From an uncultured Microbacteriaceae bacterium (lineage in GTDB: Bacteria > Actinomycetota > Actinomycetes > Actinomycetales > Microbacteriaceae), in NCBI GenBank assembly GCA_946481135.1, contig CAMLMQ010000096.1, positions 1 through 10,498 of the forward strand: a DNA stretch of 10,498 bases, written 5' to 3'. The notes below the pieces were generated by a model, which was not told where the DNA came from, did not search any database, and saw only the letters and a program-made list of their open reading frames with translations. This document shows positions 1 through 5,079 of this stretch, one piece after another. Within the stretch, counting starts at the first letter, position 1, and every line of letters begins with the position of its first letter. The translations under genes were made by a program, and so were the position numbers.

Positions 1-238
1 GGTCGGGCCACGCGCAGCTCATGCAGTCGAAGCCGTTCTTCTGGTTGATCGTGAGGGCGAGCTTCGCGGTGCGCGCGACGCCCATCTCCAGCAGCGCGGG
101 CTCCATCGAGTTGACGATCGCCGGCACCCCGACGGCCCACGGCTCGTGGTGCCCGATCTCGAGGTCGGGGTACGGGTCGGTGAAGGGTGCCGGCTCGGTC
201 ACCTCGGCACCGCGGCGGATGTTGTCGTCGTCCGTCAT
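1..238 (-). CDS. FdhF/YdeP-family molybdopterin oxidoreductase (formate dehydrogenase alpha-like), N-terminus only
   Basis: The 5' end of a gene reading off the left edge; 79 codons are visible. The protein begins [16 protein letters not shown]. Its visible end has the stretch [15 protein letters not shown], which matches the N-terminal signature of FdhF/YdeP-type molybdopterin oxidoreductases (family form NQK-GFDCP-CAWPD). These are cytoplasmic bis-MGD enzymes related to formate dehydrogenase alpha subunits, usually over 700 residues; the substrate of this branch is often unproven. The ATG at 236-238 overlaps the fdhD stop codon as ATGA, and a perfect Shine-Dalgarno AGGAGG (complement of 246-251) sits 7 bases upstream, so the start is secure and translation is probably coupled to fdhD. 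The neighbours fdhD, mobA and moeA supply its cofactor. The cofactor-binding domains are outside the window, so the formate dehydrogenase assignment rests on the N-terminus and context. Confidence 0.85.
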   Translation of the reverse strand, partial: MTDDDNIRRGAEVTEPAPFTDPYPDLEIGHHEPWAVGVPAIVNSMEPALLEMGVARTAKLALTINQKNGFDCMSCAWPD

Positions 239-1099
239 GCCATCGCCTCCTGGCGGGTCTGGATGCGCTGCTCGCCCGCGTACACGACCATCGACGTGCC
301 GCGCGAGAAGCCGACGAGCGTCATGCCCTGTTCGGCGGCGAGGTCGACGGCGAGCGACGACGGCGCGGAGACGGCCGCGAGCACGGGGATGCCGGCCATC
401 GAGGCCTTCTGGGTGAGTTCGAAGCTCGCGCGGCCGGAGACCTGCAGCACCGTGCCCGTGAGCGGCAGCATCCCCTCGCCGTGCGCCCAGCCGATCACCT
501 TGTCGACGGCGTTGTGGCGACCGACGTCTTCACGCAGCACGAGCAGTTCCCCCGTGCGACCGTCGAAGAGCGCGGCGGCGTGCAGTCCACCCGGTCTTCT
601 CGAAGACGTCCTGGCCGGCGCGCAGCCGGTCGGGGAGAGACGCGAGCAGCCCGGCGTCGACGACGAGCGGATCGGCCGCGACCGGATGGTGCGATGCGGT
701 GCGGACGGCATCGATGCTGGCCTTGCCGCACAGCCCGCAGGACGACGTCATGTAGACGTTCCGCTGGTGGCTCGCATCGGGAGCCGCGACGCCGCGGCCG
801 AGCGTGACGTCGAGCACGTTGAAGGTGTTCTCGCCGTCGTCGTTGACGCCCGCGCAGTAGCGGATCGCGGCGATATCGCGCGCGTGGGCGACGACCCCTT
901 CGGAGATGAGGAATCCGGCGGCGAGGTCGAAGTCGTGGCCCGGGGTGCGCATCGTGATGCTGAGCGACTCACCGCCCACGCGGATCTCGAGCGGCTCCTC
1001 GACGGCGAGCACGTCTTCGCGGCGGGACACCGTCGTCTCGCCCGGGCGGTCGCCCAGCGTGATGCGGGTGATCCGCTTCCTCGCGGTGATTCGTCCCAT
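235..1099 (-). pseudogene. fdhD: fdhD, formate dehydrogenase sulfurtransferase, split by a one-base frameshift
   Basis: FdhD carries sulfur from a cysteine desulfurase to the bis-MGD cofactor of formate dehydrogenase, activating the enzyme encoded next door. The N-terminal part (ATG at 1099 down to about 594) has the EEPLEIRV stretch and the conserved cysteine pair CGLCG (residues about 121 and 124), and runs to DVFEKTG. The family continues as TGG-HAAA, but the frame here goes to W-T-A-R-R. The rest, [16 protein letters not shown] then [12 protein letters not shown] and [11 protein letters not shown], lies in the next frame and stops at 235-237. Removing one C from the CCC at 590-592 restores TGGLHAA; 865 bases then become 864, a 287-residue protein of normal family length. 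Everything else is intact, so a sequencing error or a very recent mutation is likely. A TTG at 1105 is an alternative start. The stop overlaps the next gene's ATG. Confidence 0.9.
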
Positions 1100-1108
1100 G
1101 CCCAATAC

Positions 1109-1124
1109 CTATCACGATAGTGAT
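1109..1124. promoter_or_regulatory. Overlapping palindromes in the fdhD-mobA divergent gap; candidate operator over the fdhD -10
   Basis: Two overlapping inverted repeats are visible: CTATC-AC-GATAG at 1109-1120 and ATCAC-GATA-GTGAT at 1111-1124. Read on the minus strand they contain TATCGT (complement of 1114-1119), a TAnnnT -10 hexamer that would start transcription near 1107, about 8 bases before the fdhD ATG. A repressor bound here would block fdhD-fdhF directly, and the site is about 20 bases upstream of the mobA -10. The dyad shape is like that of a dimeric repressor site, but I do not recognise the regulator and none is encoded in the window. Confidence 0.45.
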
Positions 1125-1141
1125 GCGCGACGAGCCCGGCC

Positions 1142-1154
1142 TAGAGTGTTCGGC
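1142..1154 (+). promoter_or_regulatory. Leaderless-type -10 element for mobA
   Basis: TAGAGT at 1142-1147 fits the actinobacterial TAnnnT -10 hexamer and lies 7 bases before the mobA ATG at 1155. Transcription would therefore start at or next to the A of the start codon, giving a leaderless mRNA. No Shine-Dalgarno precedes this ATG and no clear -35 is visible. The same spacing is seen before the orphan gene at 4467. Confidence 0.55.
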
Positions 1155-1733
1155 ATGATCGTCGGCGCTCTCATTCTCGCAGGCGGGCGCTCGTCGCGGC
1201 TGGGTGGTTCCGCCAAGTGGGAACTCGCGGTCGACGGCGTCTCGCTGCTCGAGAGCACGCTGGCGGCCGTGAGGTCGGCGGGGGCCGCGCACGTGGTCGT
1301 CGTCGGCGACGAGCGGATCGACGGCGCCGTGACGGTGCGGGAGGATCCCGCCTACTCCGGTCCCGTGGCCGCGATCGCGGCGGGCGCCGCGCACCTCCCG
1401 GCGGATCCGATCGACCTGTTATTCGTCGTCGCGACGGACATGCCCCGGCTCGGCGTCGCACTTCCACAGCTGGTCGCGGGCGCGAACGCCGACGGGGCGA
1501 TCGCGGTGGATCGCGGCGTGCGGCAGCAGCTCCTGCTCGCCGTCGCGCCCTCCGCGCTGCGTCGCGCACTCGACGCACTTCCTACCGTGGTCGACGCCCC
1601 CGTGCGGGCTCTGCTCGCCGAGCTCGACCTCGCCGAGGTGGCCGTGCCCGACGGCTCGACCGACGACATCGACACCTGGGACGACGCCGCGCGATTCGGC
1701 GCCGTCCCCCGACCGCAGAAGGAGACGCCATGA
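1155..1733 (+). CDS. mobA: Molybdenum cofactor guanylyltransferase (MobA-like NTP transferase)
   Basis: A protein of 192 residues that transfers GMP from GTP to molybdopterin to make the guanine dinucleotide cofactor used by FdhF-type enzymes; cytoplasmic. The nucleotide-binding loop LILAGGRSSRLG is at residues 6-17 with Lys21 after it. A hydrophobic strand ending ATDMP (Asp95) matches the metal-binding Asp of the family, and DIDTWDDA near the C-terminus is the usual ending. The length is normal for MobA. The ATG at 1155 is chosen because the homology begins there at MIVGALILAGG and a -10 element lies just upstream; the reading frame remains open further upstream, opposite fdhD, but that part is not family-like. 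The stop overlaps the next start as ATGA. The position divergent to fdhD and ahead of moeA supports a role in molybdenum cofactor making for the adjacent oxidoreductase. Confidence 0.92.
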   Translation: MIVGALILAGGRSSRLGGSAKWELAVDGVSLLESTLAAVRSAGAAHVVVVGDERIDGAVTVREDPAYSGPVAAIAAGAAHLPADPIDLLFVVATDMPRLGVALPQLVAGANADGAIAVDRGVRQQLLLAVAPSALRRALDALPTVVDAPVRALLAELDLAEVAVPDGSTDDIDTWDDAARFGAVPRPQKETP

Positions 1734-2014
1734 CGAACCCCCCGACTCTCGACGACGACGAGTTCGACGCCGTGCTCGCCGCGTGGGCCGACGAGGTGCG
1801 CACGGCCCTCGGTATCGAGGAGACCGTGGACGTGAAGGCGGTACTCGGTCTCGCCGGGATCGCCGCCCACGCCGTACTCCGTCCCGCCGCACCCCTCACG
1901 ACCTACCTCGTCGGGTTCGCCGCCGGGCGCGCCGCCGCGCGGGGTGAGGATGCCGCGGTCGCCGCCGCGGAGGCGACCCGCGTCGCACGCGACCTCGCCG
2001 CCCGTCGCTCGTGA
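1730..2014 (+). CDS. DUF6457 family protein, probable molybdenum-cofactor accessory
   Basis: A small acidic, alanine-rich protein of 94 residues with no signal peptide or membrane span. The core, about residues 28-67, reads VDVKAVLGLAGIAAHAVLRP followed by AAPLTTYLVGFAAGRAAA, which I recognise as the DUF6457 pattern (AH-V-RPAAPLTT-L-G-AAG) found in actinobacteria beside mobA and moeA. Its biochemical role is not known to me. The ATG overlaps the mobA stop (ATGA) and is preceded by a strong Shine-Dalgarno, GAAGGAG at 1718-1724, 5 bases away. Its own stop overlaps the moeA start (GTGA). Being locked between mobA and moeA suggests it helps in molybdopterin maturation or cofactor delivery; that is inference from position. 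Confidence 0.8.
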   Translation: MTNPPTLDDDEFDAVLAAWADEVRTALGIEETVDVKAVLGLAGIAAHAVLRPAAPLTTYLVGFAAGRAAARGEDAAVAAAEATRVARDLAARRS

Positions 2015-3129
2015 CGCACCCCGGCCGGCTGCCGTGGGCGGAGGCACGGTCTCGTGCCGCCGCGGCCGCGGCGCCGCTCGGGGCGGAGTCCGTCGCCCTC
2101 ACCGAGGCGGTCGGGCGCGTGCTCGCGACGGATGTCCTCGCCGCGATCGACGTGCCGCACTACGCGTCGGCCGCGATGGACGGTTGGGCGGTCGCCGGAA
2201 CGGGTCCCTGGCGCCTGCGTCCGCCGGGGCAGCTCTCCGACGGAGAGGCGACGGCGATCGTCACGGGCGGGCTCCTGCCCGCGGGCGCCGACCGCGTGGT
2301 CCGCAGCGAGAACGCCCACGAACGGGAGCGTGTGCTCGAGGCGACGGGCGACGATCGGAAGGACCACATCCGTCCGCCCGCCGAGGAGGCGCGCGCGGGT
2401 GAGGTGCTGGTTGCGGCCGGGACGCGCCTCTCCCCCGCCCACGTCGCGCTCGCGGCCGCGGCGACGGCCGACACGCTGCTCGTCGCGCGCCGACCCCGGG
2501 TCGCGACCGTCTTCACGGGCGACGAGGTCGTGGAGGCGGGCATCCCGGATCCCGGTCGCGTGCGCGACAGCTTCGGCGCGACCCTCCCCGCGATCCTGGG
2601 GATGGTGGGGGCGGTCCACGTCGCCTCGACGCGCATCGGCGACGATCGCGCCGCGACCGTGTCGGCCCTGCGGGATGCCGATGCCGACCTGGTCGTGACG
2701 ACGGGGGGAACGGGAGGCTCTCACGCCGACCACGTGCGGCGGGCCCTTGACGACCTCGGCGCCGACTACCTCGTTCCCGGGTTGGCGTCCCGTCCGGGCG
2801 GCCCGACACTGCTCGCGCGACTGCCCGACGGTCGCCTCGTGCTCGGACTCGCGGACAACCCGCTCGCGGCGCTGCTCGGGCTGCTCTCGCTCGGCGACGT
2901 CCTCATCGCGGGCTTCACGGGGCGTGTCGTGCCGCCCCTGGTCGGCGTCACCGTTCCCGACTCGGTGAAGCGGCATCCTGAGTCGACGCGACTCGTGCCC
3001 GTGCGGGCCGGGCTGCACGAGGTGGAGTGGACCGGATCCGCCATGATGCGCGGACTGGCCGCCGCCACCGGGGTACTCGTGGTGCCCCCGGTGGGCGACG
3101 GCCAGCTGTTGGAACTGCCCTGGGCTTAG
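2011..3129 (+). CDS. moeA: Molybdopterin molybdotransferase (MoeA family), divergent
   Basis: A protein of 372 residues that inserts molybdate into adenylylated molybdopterin; cytoplasmic. Family marks in order: SAAMDGWAV at 53-61 with the conserved Asp57, PAGADRVV at 90-97, RRPRVATVFTGDEV at 160-173 with the conserved Asp171, RDSFG at 185-189, TTGGTGGSHADHV at 230-242 (family form GGxSxGxxD), and LADNPLAAL at 280-288 where the family usually has LPGNP. The usual MKPGKP loop is reduced to SRPGGP at 260-265. A short C-terminal domain IV follows. The length is a little below the roughly 400 typical of E. coli MoeA. The GTG start overlaps the DUF6457 stop and no independent Shine-Dalgarno is seen, so translation is probably coupled. 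It ends convergent with the FKBP gene, with 4 bases between the two stops. The loop changes may mean altered activity, but the core Asp residues are kept. Confidence 0.9.
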   Translation: MTHPGRLPWAEARSRAAAAAAPLGAESVALTEAVGRVLATDVLAAIDVPHYASAAMDGWAVAGTGPWRLRPPGQLSDGEATAIVTGGLLPAGADRVVRSENAHERERVLEATGDDRKDHIRPPAEEARAGEVLVAAGTRLSPAHVALAAAATADTLLVARRPRVATVFTGDEVVEAGIPDPGRVRDSFGATLPAILGMVGAVHVASTRIGDDRAATVSALRDADADLVVTTGGTGGSHADHVRRALDDLGADYLVPGLASRPGGPTLLARLPDGRLVLGLADNPLAALLGLLSLGDVLIAGFTGRVVPPLVGVTVPDSVKRHPESTRLVPVRAGLHEVEWTGSAMMRGLAAATGVLVVPPVGDGQLLELPWA

Positions 3130-3149
3130 CGCGTCACGCGACGCCCAGG
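3119..3149. terminator. Candidate bidirectional terminator between moeA and the FKBP gene
   Basis: CCTGGGC (3119-3125) pairs perfectly with GCCCAGG (3143-3149). The 17-base loop holds a second stem, GCGTC (3131-3135) with GACGC (3140-3144). The structure covers both convergent stop codons. There is no T-run on either side, so it would act as a U-less actinobacterial-type terminator. The pairing is seen in the sequence; the function is inferred. Confidence 0.5.
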
Positions 3150-3505
3150 AGATCGATCACGAACACGAGCGTGCGACCCGAGAGGCGGTGGCCGCCCCCG
3201 ACGGGTCCGTAGGCGTACTCGGGCGGGCAGACGAGCTGTCGGCGACCGCCGACCTTCATACCGGGGATGCCCTCCTGCCAGCCGCGGATGAGCCCGTTGA
3301 GCGGAAACTCGATCGACTCCCCACGGCTCCACGACGAGTCGAACTCCTCGCCGCTCTCGAAGTCGACGCCCAGGTAGTGCACCGTGACGCGCGCGCCCGG
3401 CGTCGCCTCGGGGCCGTCGCCGACCTCCAGGTCGGTGCTCACGAGTTCGGTGGGGGCGGGCCCGTCGAAGAAGTCGATCTCCGGCTTGGTCTTGTCAGTC
3501 GCCAC
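3134..3505 (-). CDS. FKBP-type peptidyl-prolyl cis-trans isomerase
   Basis: A single-domain cytoplasmic FKBP of 123 residues that catalyses proline isomerisation in protein folding. An acidic N-terminal lead (residues 1-35) is followed by the FKBP fold: VTVHYLG, the FDSSW loop with the active-site Asp, IEFPL, GLIRGWQEGIPGMKVGG (the signature with the central Trp), PPEYAYG with the active-site Tyr, and LVFVIDLLGV at the end. There is no signal peptide. The GTG start at 3505 has TGAGG (complement of 3513-3517) 7 bases upstream. The first codons, reading MATDKTKP, lie in a sequence repeated at 4906-4925, where the copy reads MTDKTKPV and then a stop. The promoter and 5' end of this gene therefore appear to have been replaced or duplicated when the neighbouring accessory genes arrived. 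It converges with moeA and is probably monocistronic. Confidence 0.93.
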   Translation of the reverse strand: MATDKTKPEIDFFDGPAPTELVSTDLEVGDGPEATPGARVTVHYLGVDFESGEEFDSSWSRGESIEFPLNGLIRGWQEGIPGMKVGGRRQLVCPPEYAYGPVGGGHRLSGRTLVFVIDLLGVA

Positions 3506-3558
3506 TTGTAAACCTCAGTTCTTCTGAATCCGTTGGCTTCTCCACGCTAGCCTCTCGC
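3481..3558. repeat. Direct repeat copy A: 5' end and upstream region of the FKBP gene
   Basis: Reference copy of a threefold direct repeat. CCGGCTTGGTCTTGTCAGTC at 3481-3500 (FKBP codons 2-9) is identical to 4906-4925. Bases 3494-3546 match 4380-4431 at 46 of 53 positions with one gap. Bases 3540-3558 match 4931-4949 at 17 of 19. This copy contains the FKBP start, its Shine-Dalgarno and its -10. The matches extend through non-coding DNA, so protein similarity does not explain them. Confidence 0.85.
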
Positions 3559-3572
3559 CATGGTCACGTCAG
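3544..3572 (-). promoter_or_regulatory. Candidate FKBP promoter sharing a GCTAGC with the divergent accessory gene
   Basis: On the minus strand, CTGACG (complement of 3567-3572) and TAGCGT (complement of 3544-3549) stand 17 bases apart, a good -35/-10 pair. This gives a leader of about 30 bases to the FKBP GTG at 3505. The palindrome GCTAGC at 3546-3551 also gives TAGCCT (3548-3553) on the plus strand, a -10 for the divergent direction ending 6 bases before an ATG at 3560. The two promoters would overlap and compete. Confidence 0.45.
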
Positions 3573-3585
3573 CCGACTTGCGCGC

Positions 3586-4368
3586 GTGAGACACCCGCGA
3601 CCTCTCGGCTCGCCTGAGTCGTACCGGGGCGAAAACACCGTCCTCGTCGCGCCCCATCTCGATGGTGCTGACGCACGGACCGTGAGTGCACGTCTCACGG
3701 CGTGGTGCGACTTCTTCTCCCAGGGACCGTCAGAGATCCTCGATCTCTCGATCATCGGCCGATCAAGCCAAAGGGTGGTCGACTCGCTCGGCGCGCAGAC
3801 GCAGTTAAGGCGACTTTCGATTGAGTGGGGACCGTTCGACGACCTGGGCAAACTTGCTCGCCTGCGCGAGTTGGCAGACCTGAGATTGGCGTCAGCGACC
3901 TCACTCCGGAGCCTCGAGCCGTTACGCGACCACCCGCAACTGATCGCCCTTGAACTCGGGAACGCGAAGCGGATCACTGACTATTCGCCCATCGGGGCCC
4001 TCGTCGGCCTTCGACAGCTGGACCTCTGGTCACCGACCAGAGCGGAATCGATCGACTTCGTCCGATCTCTGCGGGAACTTCGACACGTTCTCTGGAGGCT
4101 CGCCCCGCGGGATCTGGACTACTCGCCGTTGCTTTCTCTGACGTGGGTCGAGGACATGGCAGTCTCGACGTTGCGCGGGTCGACGCCGTCACTCGTGGAC
4201 CTGGAGTGGGCTCTCCCCGGAATTCAGCGGCGCAACGCAGACCACGCGCGCGGCGTGTTCTACGAGTGGCGAGGCGGAGAACGGCGCGGGGACTACCGCA
4301 TGACACCGGACGGACGGCAAGCATTGTTCCGCTACGACATCGAGGACTTTGCGGACTCAGAGTTCTAG
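3586..4368 (+). CDS. Leucine-rich-repeat protein, accessory, function unknown
   Basis: A protein of 260 residues with no signal peptide or membrane span. Residues about 50-195 form four or five LRR-like units of 22-25 residues, for example LRRLSIEWGPFDDLGKLARL, LADLRLASATSLRSLEPL, LIALELGNAKRITDYSPIG and LRQLDLWSPTRAESIDFVRS. The tail (about 215-260) is charged and aromatic (FYEWRGGERRGDYRM, FRYDIEDFADSEF). LRR folds bind proteins, so binding or immunity roles are conceivable, but no enzyme motif is present and I do not recognise the family. GTG at 3586 is the first start available in this frame and has no Shine-Dalgarno. The best promoter points instead to an ATG at 3560 in another frame, which stops after 9 codons at 3587-3589. 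GC is 58-63% in the lines counted, well below the flanks. Copy B begins at the last base of its stop codon. Confidence 0.72.
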   Translation: MRHPRPLGSPESYRGENTVLVAPHLDGADARTVSARLTAWCDFFSQGPSEILDLSIIGRSSQRVVDSLGAQTQLRRLSIEWGPFDDLGKLARLRELADLRLASATSLRSLEPLRDHPQLIALELGNAKRITDYSPIGALVGLRQLDLWSPTRAESIDFVRSLRELRHVLWRLAPRDLDYSPLLSLTWVEDMAVSTLRGSTPSLVDLEWALPGIQRRNADHARGVFYEWRGGERRGDYRMTPDGRQALFRYDIEDFADSEF

Positions 4369-4431
4369 GTCTTCGTGCCGTCAGTCGCGACTTGCAAACC
4401 TCAGTCCCTCTGAATCGTTGGCCTCTCCGCG
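4368..4431. repeat. Direct repeat copy B, between the two accessory genes
   Basis: A diverged copy of the FKBP start region, beginning at the last base of the LRR-gene stop codon. It matches copy A at 46 of 53 positions over 4380-4431 and carries GGTCTT at 4368-4373, as copy A does at 3488-3493, with 6 extra bases between. On the minus strand it still has TGAGG and a GCG-ACT-GAC run, but the start codon is GTC rather than GTG and no FKBP follows. It is more diverged than copy C in the 20-bp coding core. Confidence 0.8.
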
Positions 4432-4452
4432 CCGCCGGTTCGACCCGCGCAT

Positions 4453-4465
4453 TAGAGTTCGGAGG
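4453..4465 (+). promoter_or_regulatory. Leaderless-type -10 and close GGAGG for the orphan gene
   Basis: TAGAGT at 4453-4458 lies 8 bases before the ATG at 4467, the same hexamer and nearly the same spacing as at mobA. A GGAGG at 4461-4465 is only 1 base from the ATG, too close for normal ribosome binding. A leaderless or near-leaderless transcript is likely. There is no clear -35. Confidence 0.5.
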
Positions 4466-4466
4466 C

Positions 4467-4904
4467 ATGACGAGCTGGGAGCCGCCTCGGGGATATCGCC
4501 CGGCTCCCGAGACGGAGGAGCACTGGGCCGCGTACTGGGCTACCCGAGGTCCGTATGCACGTGCGATTGAGTACCTACGTGTCGGGAAAGCCGACTACCT
4601 CGACGACGCGCTCTTCCTCCTCCAGAGACGTCCGATCCACCACGGCTCCGGTTACGACACGGAGCGAACACTGCAGGTCATCGATCGCGCTCCCTTGACG
4701 AAACGTCAGACCCTCAGTGTCGTCGATGCCGCTACGGCGATCGCCGGTGAGGGATACCGGCGAGAGGTTTGGCCCGCGATGCGCCTCCTTGTCCGGCTCG
4801 GCGTCCCTGGCTGGGTGGAGGAGCTTCGCGATCGAGGCGAACGAGCCGAACGTTGGGGAACCGACCGATTGGAGAAACGCTGGTCCGACAGATCGAGCGA
4901 CTAG
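4467..4904 (+). CDS. Orphan accessory protein, function unknown
   Basis: A protein of 145 residues that I do not recognise. It has no signal peptide and no membrane span. The N-terminal 30 residues are proline- and aromatic-rich (MTSWEPPRGYRP, EEHWAAYWATRGPY). The rest looks helical, with YARAIEYLRVGKADYLDDALFLL, RQTLSVVDAATAIAGEGY and REVWPAMRLLVRLGV as amphipathic segments, then a strongly charged tail (RDRGERAERW to KRWSDRSSD). The helical pairs could be a small HEAT- or TPR-like fold, but this is a guess from pattern. The ATG at 4467 is supported by the TAGAGT element 8 bases upstream. GC is about 60% in a counted line, like the LRR gene and unlike the core genes. Its TAG stop is one base from repeat copy C. 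It is convergent with the VOC gene and probably shares an origin with the LRR gene. Confidence 0.7.
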   Translation: MTSWEPPRGYRPAPETEEHWAAYWATRGPYARAIEYLRVGKADYLDDALFLLQRRPIHHGSGYDTERTLQVIDRAPLTKRQTLSVVDAATAIAGEGYRREVWPAMRLLVRLGVPGWVEELRDRGERAERWGTDRLEKRWSDRSSD

Positions 4905-4905
4905 A

Positions 4906-4949
4906 CCGGCTTGGTCTTGTCAGTCATGCGCTCCACGCTCGCCGCTCGC
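4906..4949. repeat. Direct repeat copy C: remnant of an FKBP 5' end
   Basis: Bases 4906-4925 are identical to FKBP bases 3481-3500, and 4931-4949 match 3540-3558 at 17 of 19; the 39 bases between these blocks in copy A are reduced to 5 here. On the minus strand the copy reads ATG ACT GAC AAG ACC AAG CCG GTC TAG, that is MTDKTKPV and a stop, with GGAG just upstream. It is therefore a decapitated FKBP start, cut off from the rest of the gene by 1.4 kb. Confidence 0.82.
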
Positions 4950-4979
4950 TCATCCTCACTTCCCGCCTCAATGTGCCGC

Positions 4980-5038
4980 GTTCAGGACGGAGCTGGGATC
5001 ACGCCCGATTCGGGCGCGCTCCATCGGGCCGTCCTAAC
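4980..5038. terminator. Compound inverted repeat in the convergent gap after the VOC gene
   Basis: GTT-C-AGGACGG (4980-4990) pairs with CCGTCCTAAC (5029-5038), ten base pairs with one bulged C. Inside it, CGCCCG (5002-5007) pairs with CGGGCG (5011-5016) around a 3-base loop. Alternatively CCCGAT (5004-5009) pairs with ATCGGG (5023-5028), which stacks on the outer stem. The convergent gap between 4904 and 5080 is where terminators for the orphan gene and the rpe-VOC operon are expected. There is no T-run. The rest of 4950-5079 shows no gene. Confidence 0.5.
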
Positions 5039-5079
5039 CGCGCAGGTGAGCCAGGCGAGCAAAGTCGCGGCGGGAGAGT

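Noticed and set aside
1903..3018. 371-codon minus-strand frame opposite moeA
   Set aside because: It is an antisense shadow of a gene with clear MoeA motifs; the product is Arg/Gly/His-rich with no domain.
3560..3589. ATG-initiated 9-codon ORF as a gene
   Set aside because: It is too short to call as a coding gene without expression data; it is reported only as a start-site puzzle.
3501..4905. Insertion sequence or transposon
   Set aside because: No transposase-like protein, no terminal inverted repeats and no target-site duplication other than the long FKBP-derived direct repeats. The two encoded proteins are not recombinases.
4980..5038. Integron attC site
   Set aside because: The outer ends read GTT...AAC rather than the AAC...GTT order of attC sites, the core RYYYAAC consensus is not met, and no integron integrase is present.
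5034..5079. Gene fragment reading RRDFARLAHLRG on the minus strand
   Set aside because: It is the tail of a frame that shadows the VOC gene, with no family match and no start of its own.
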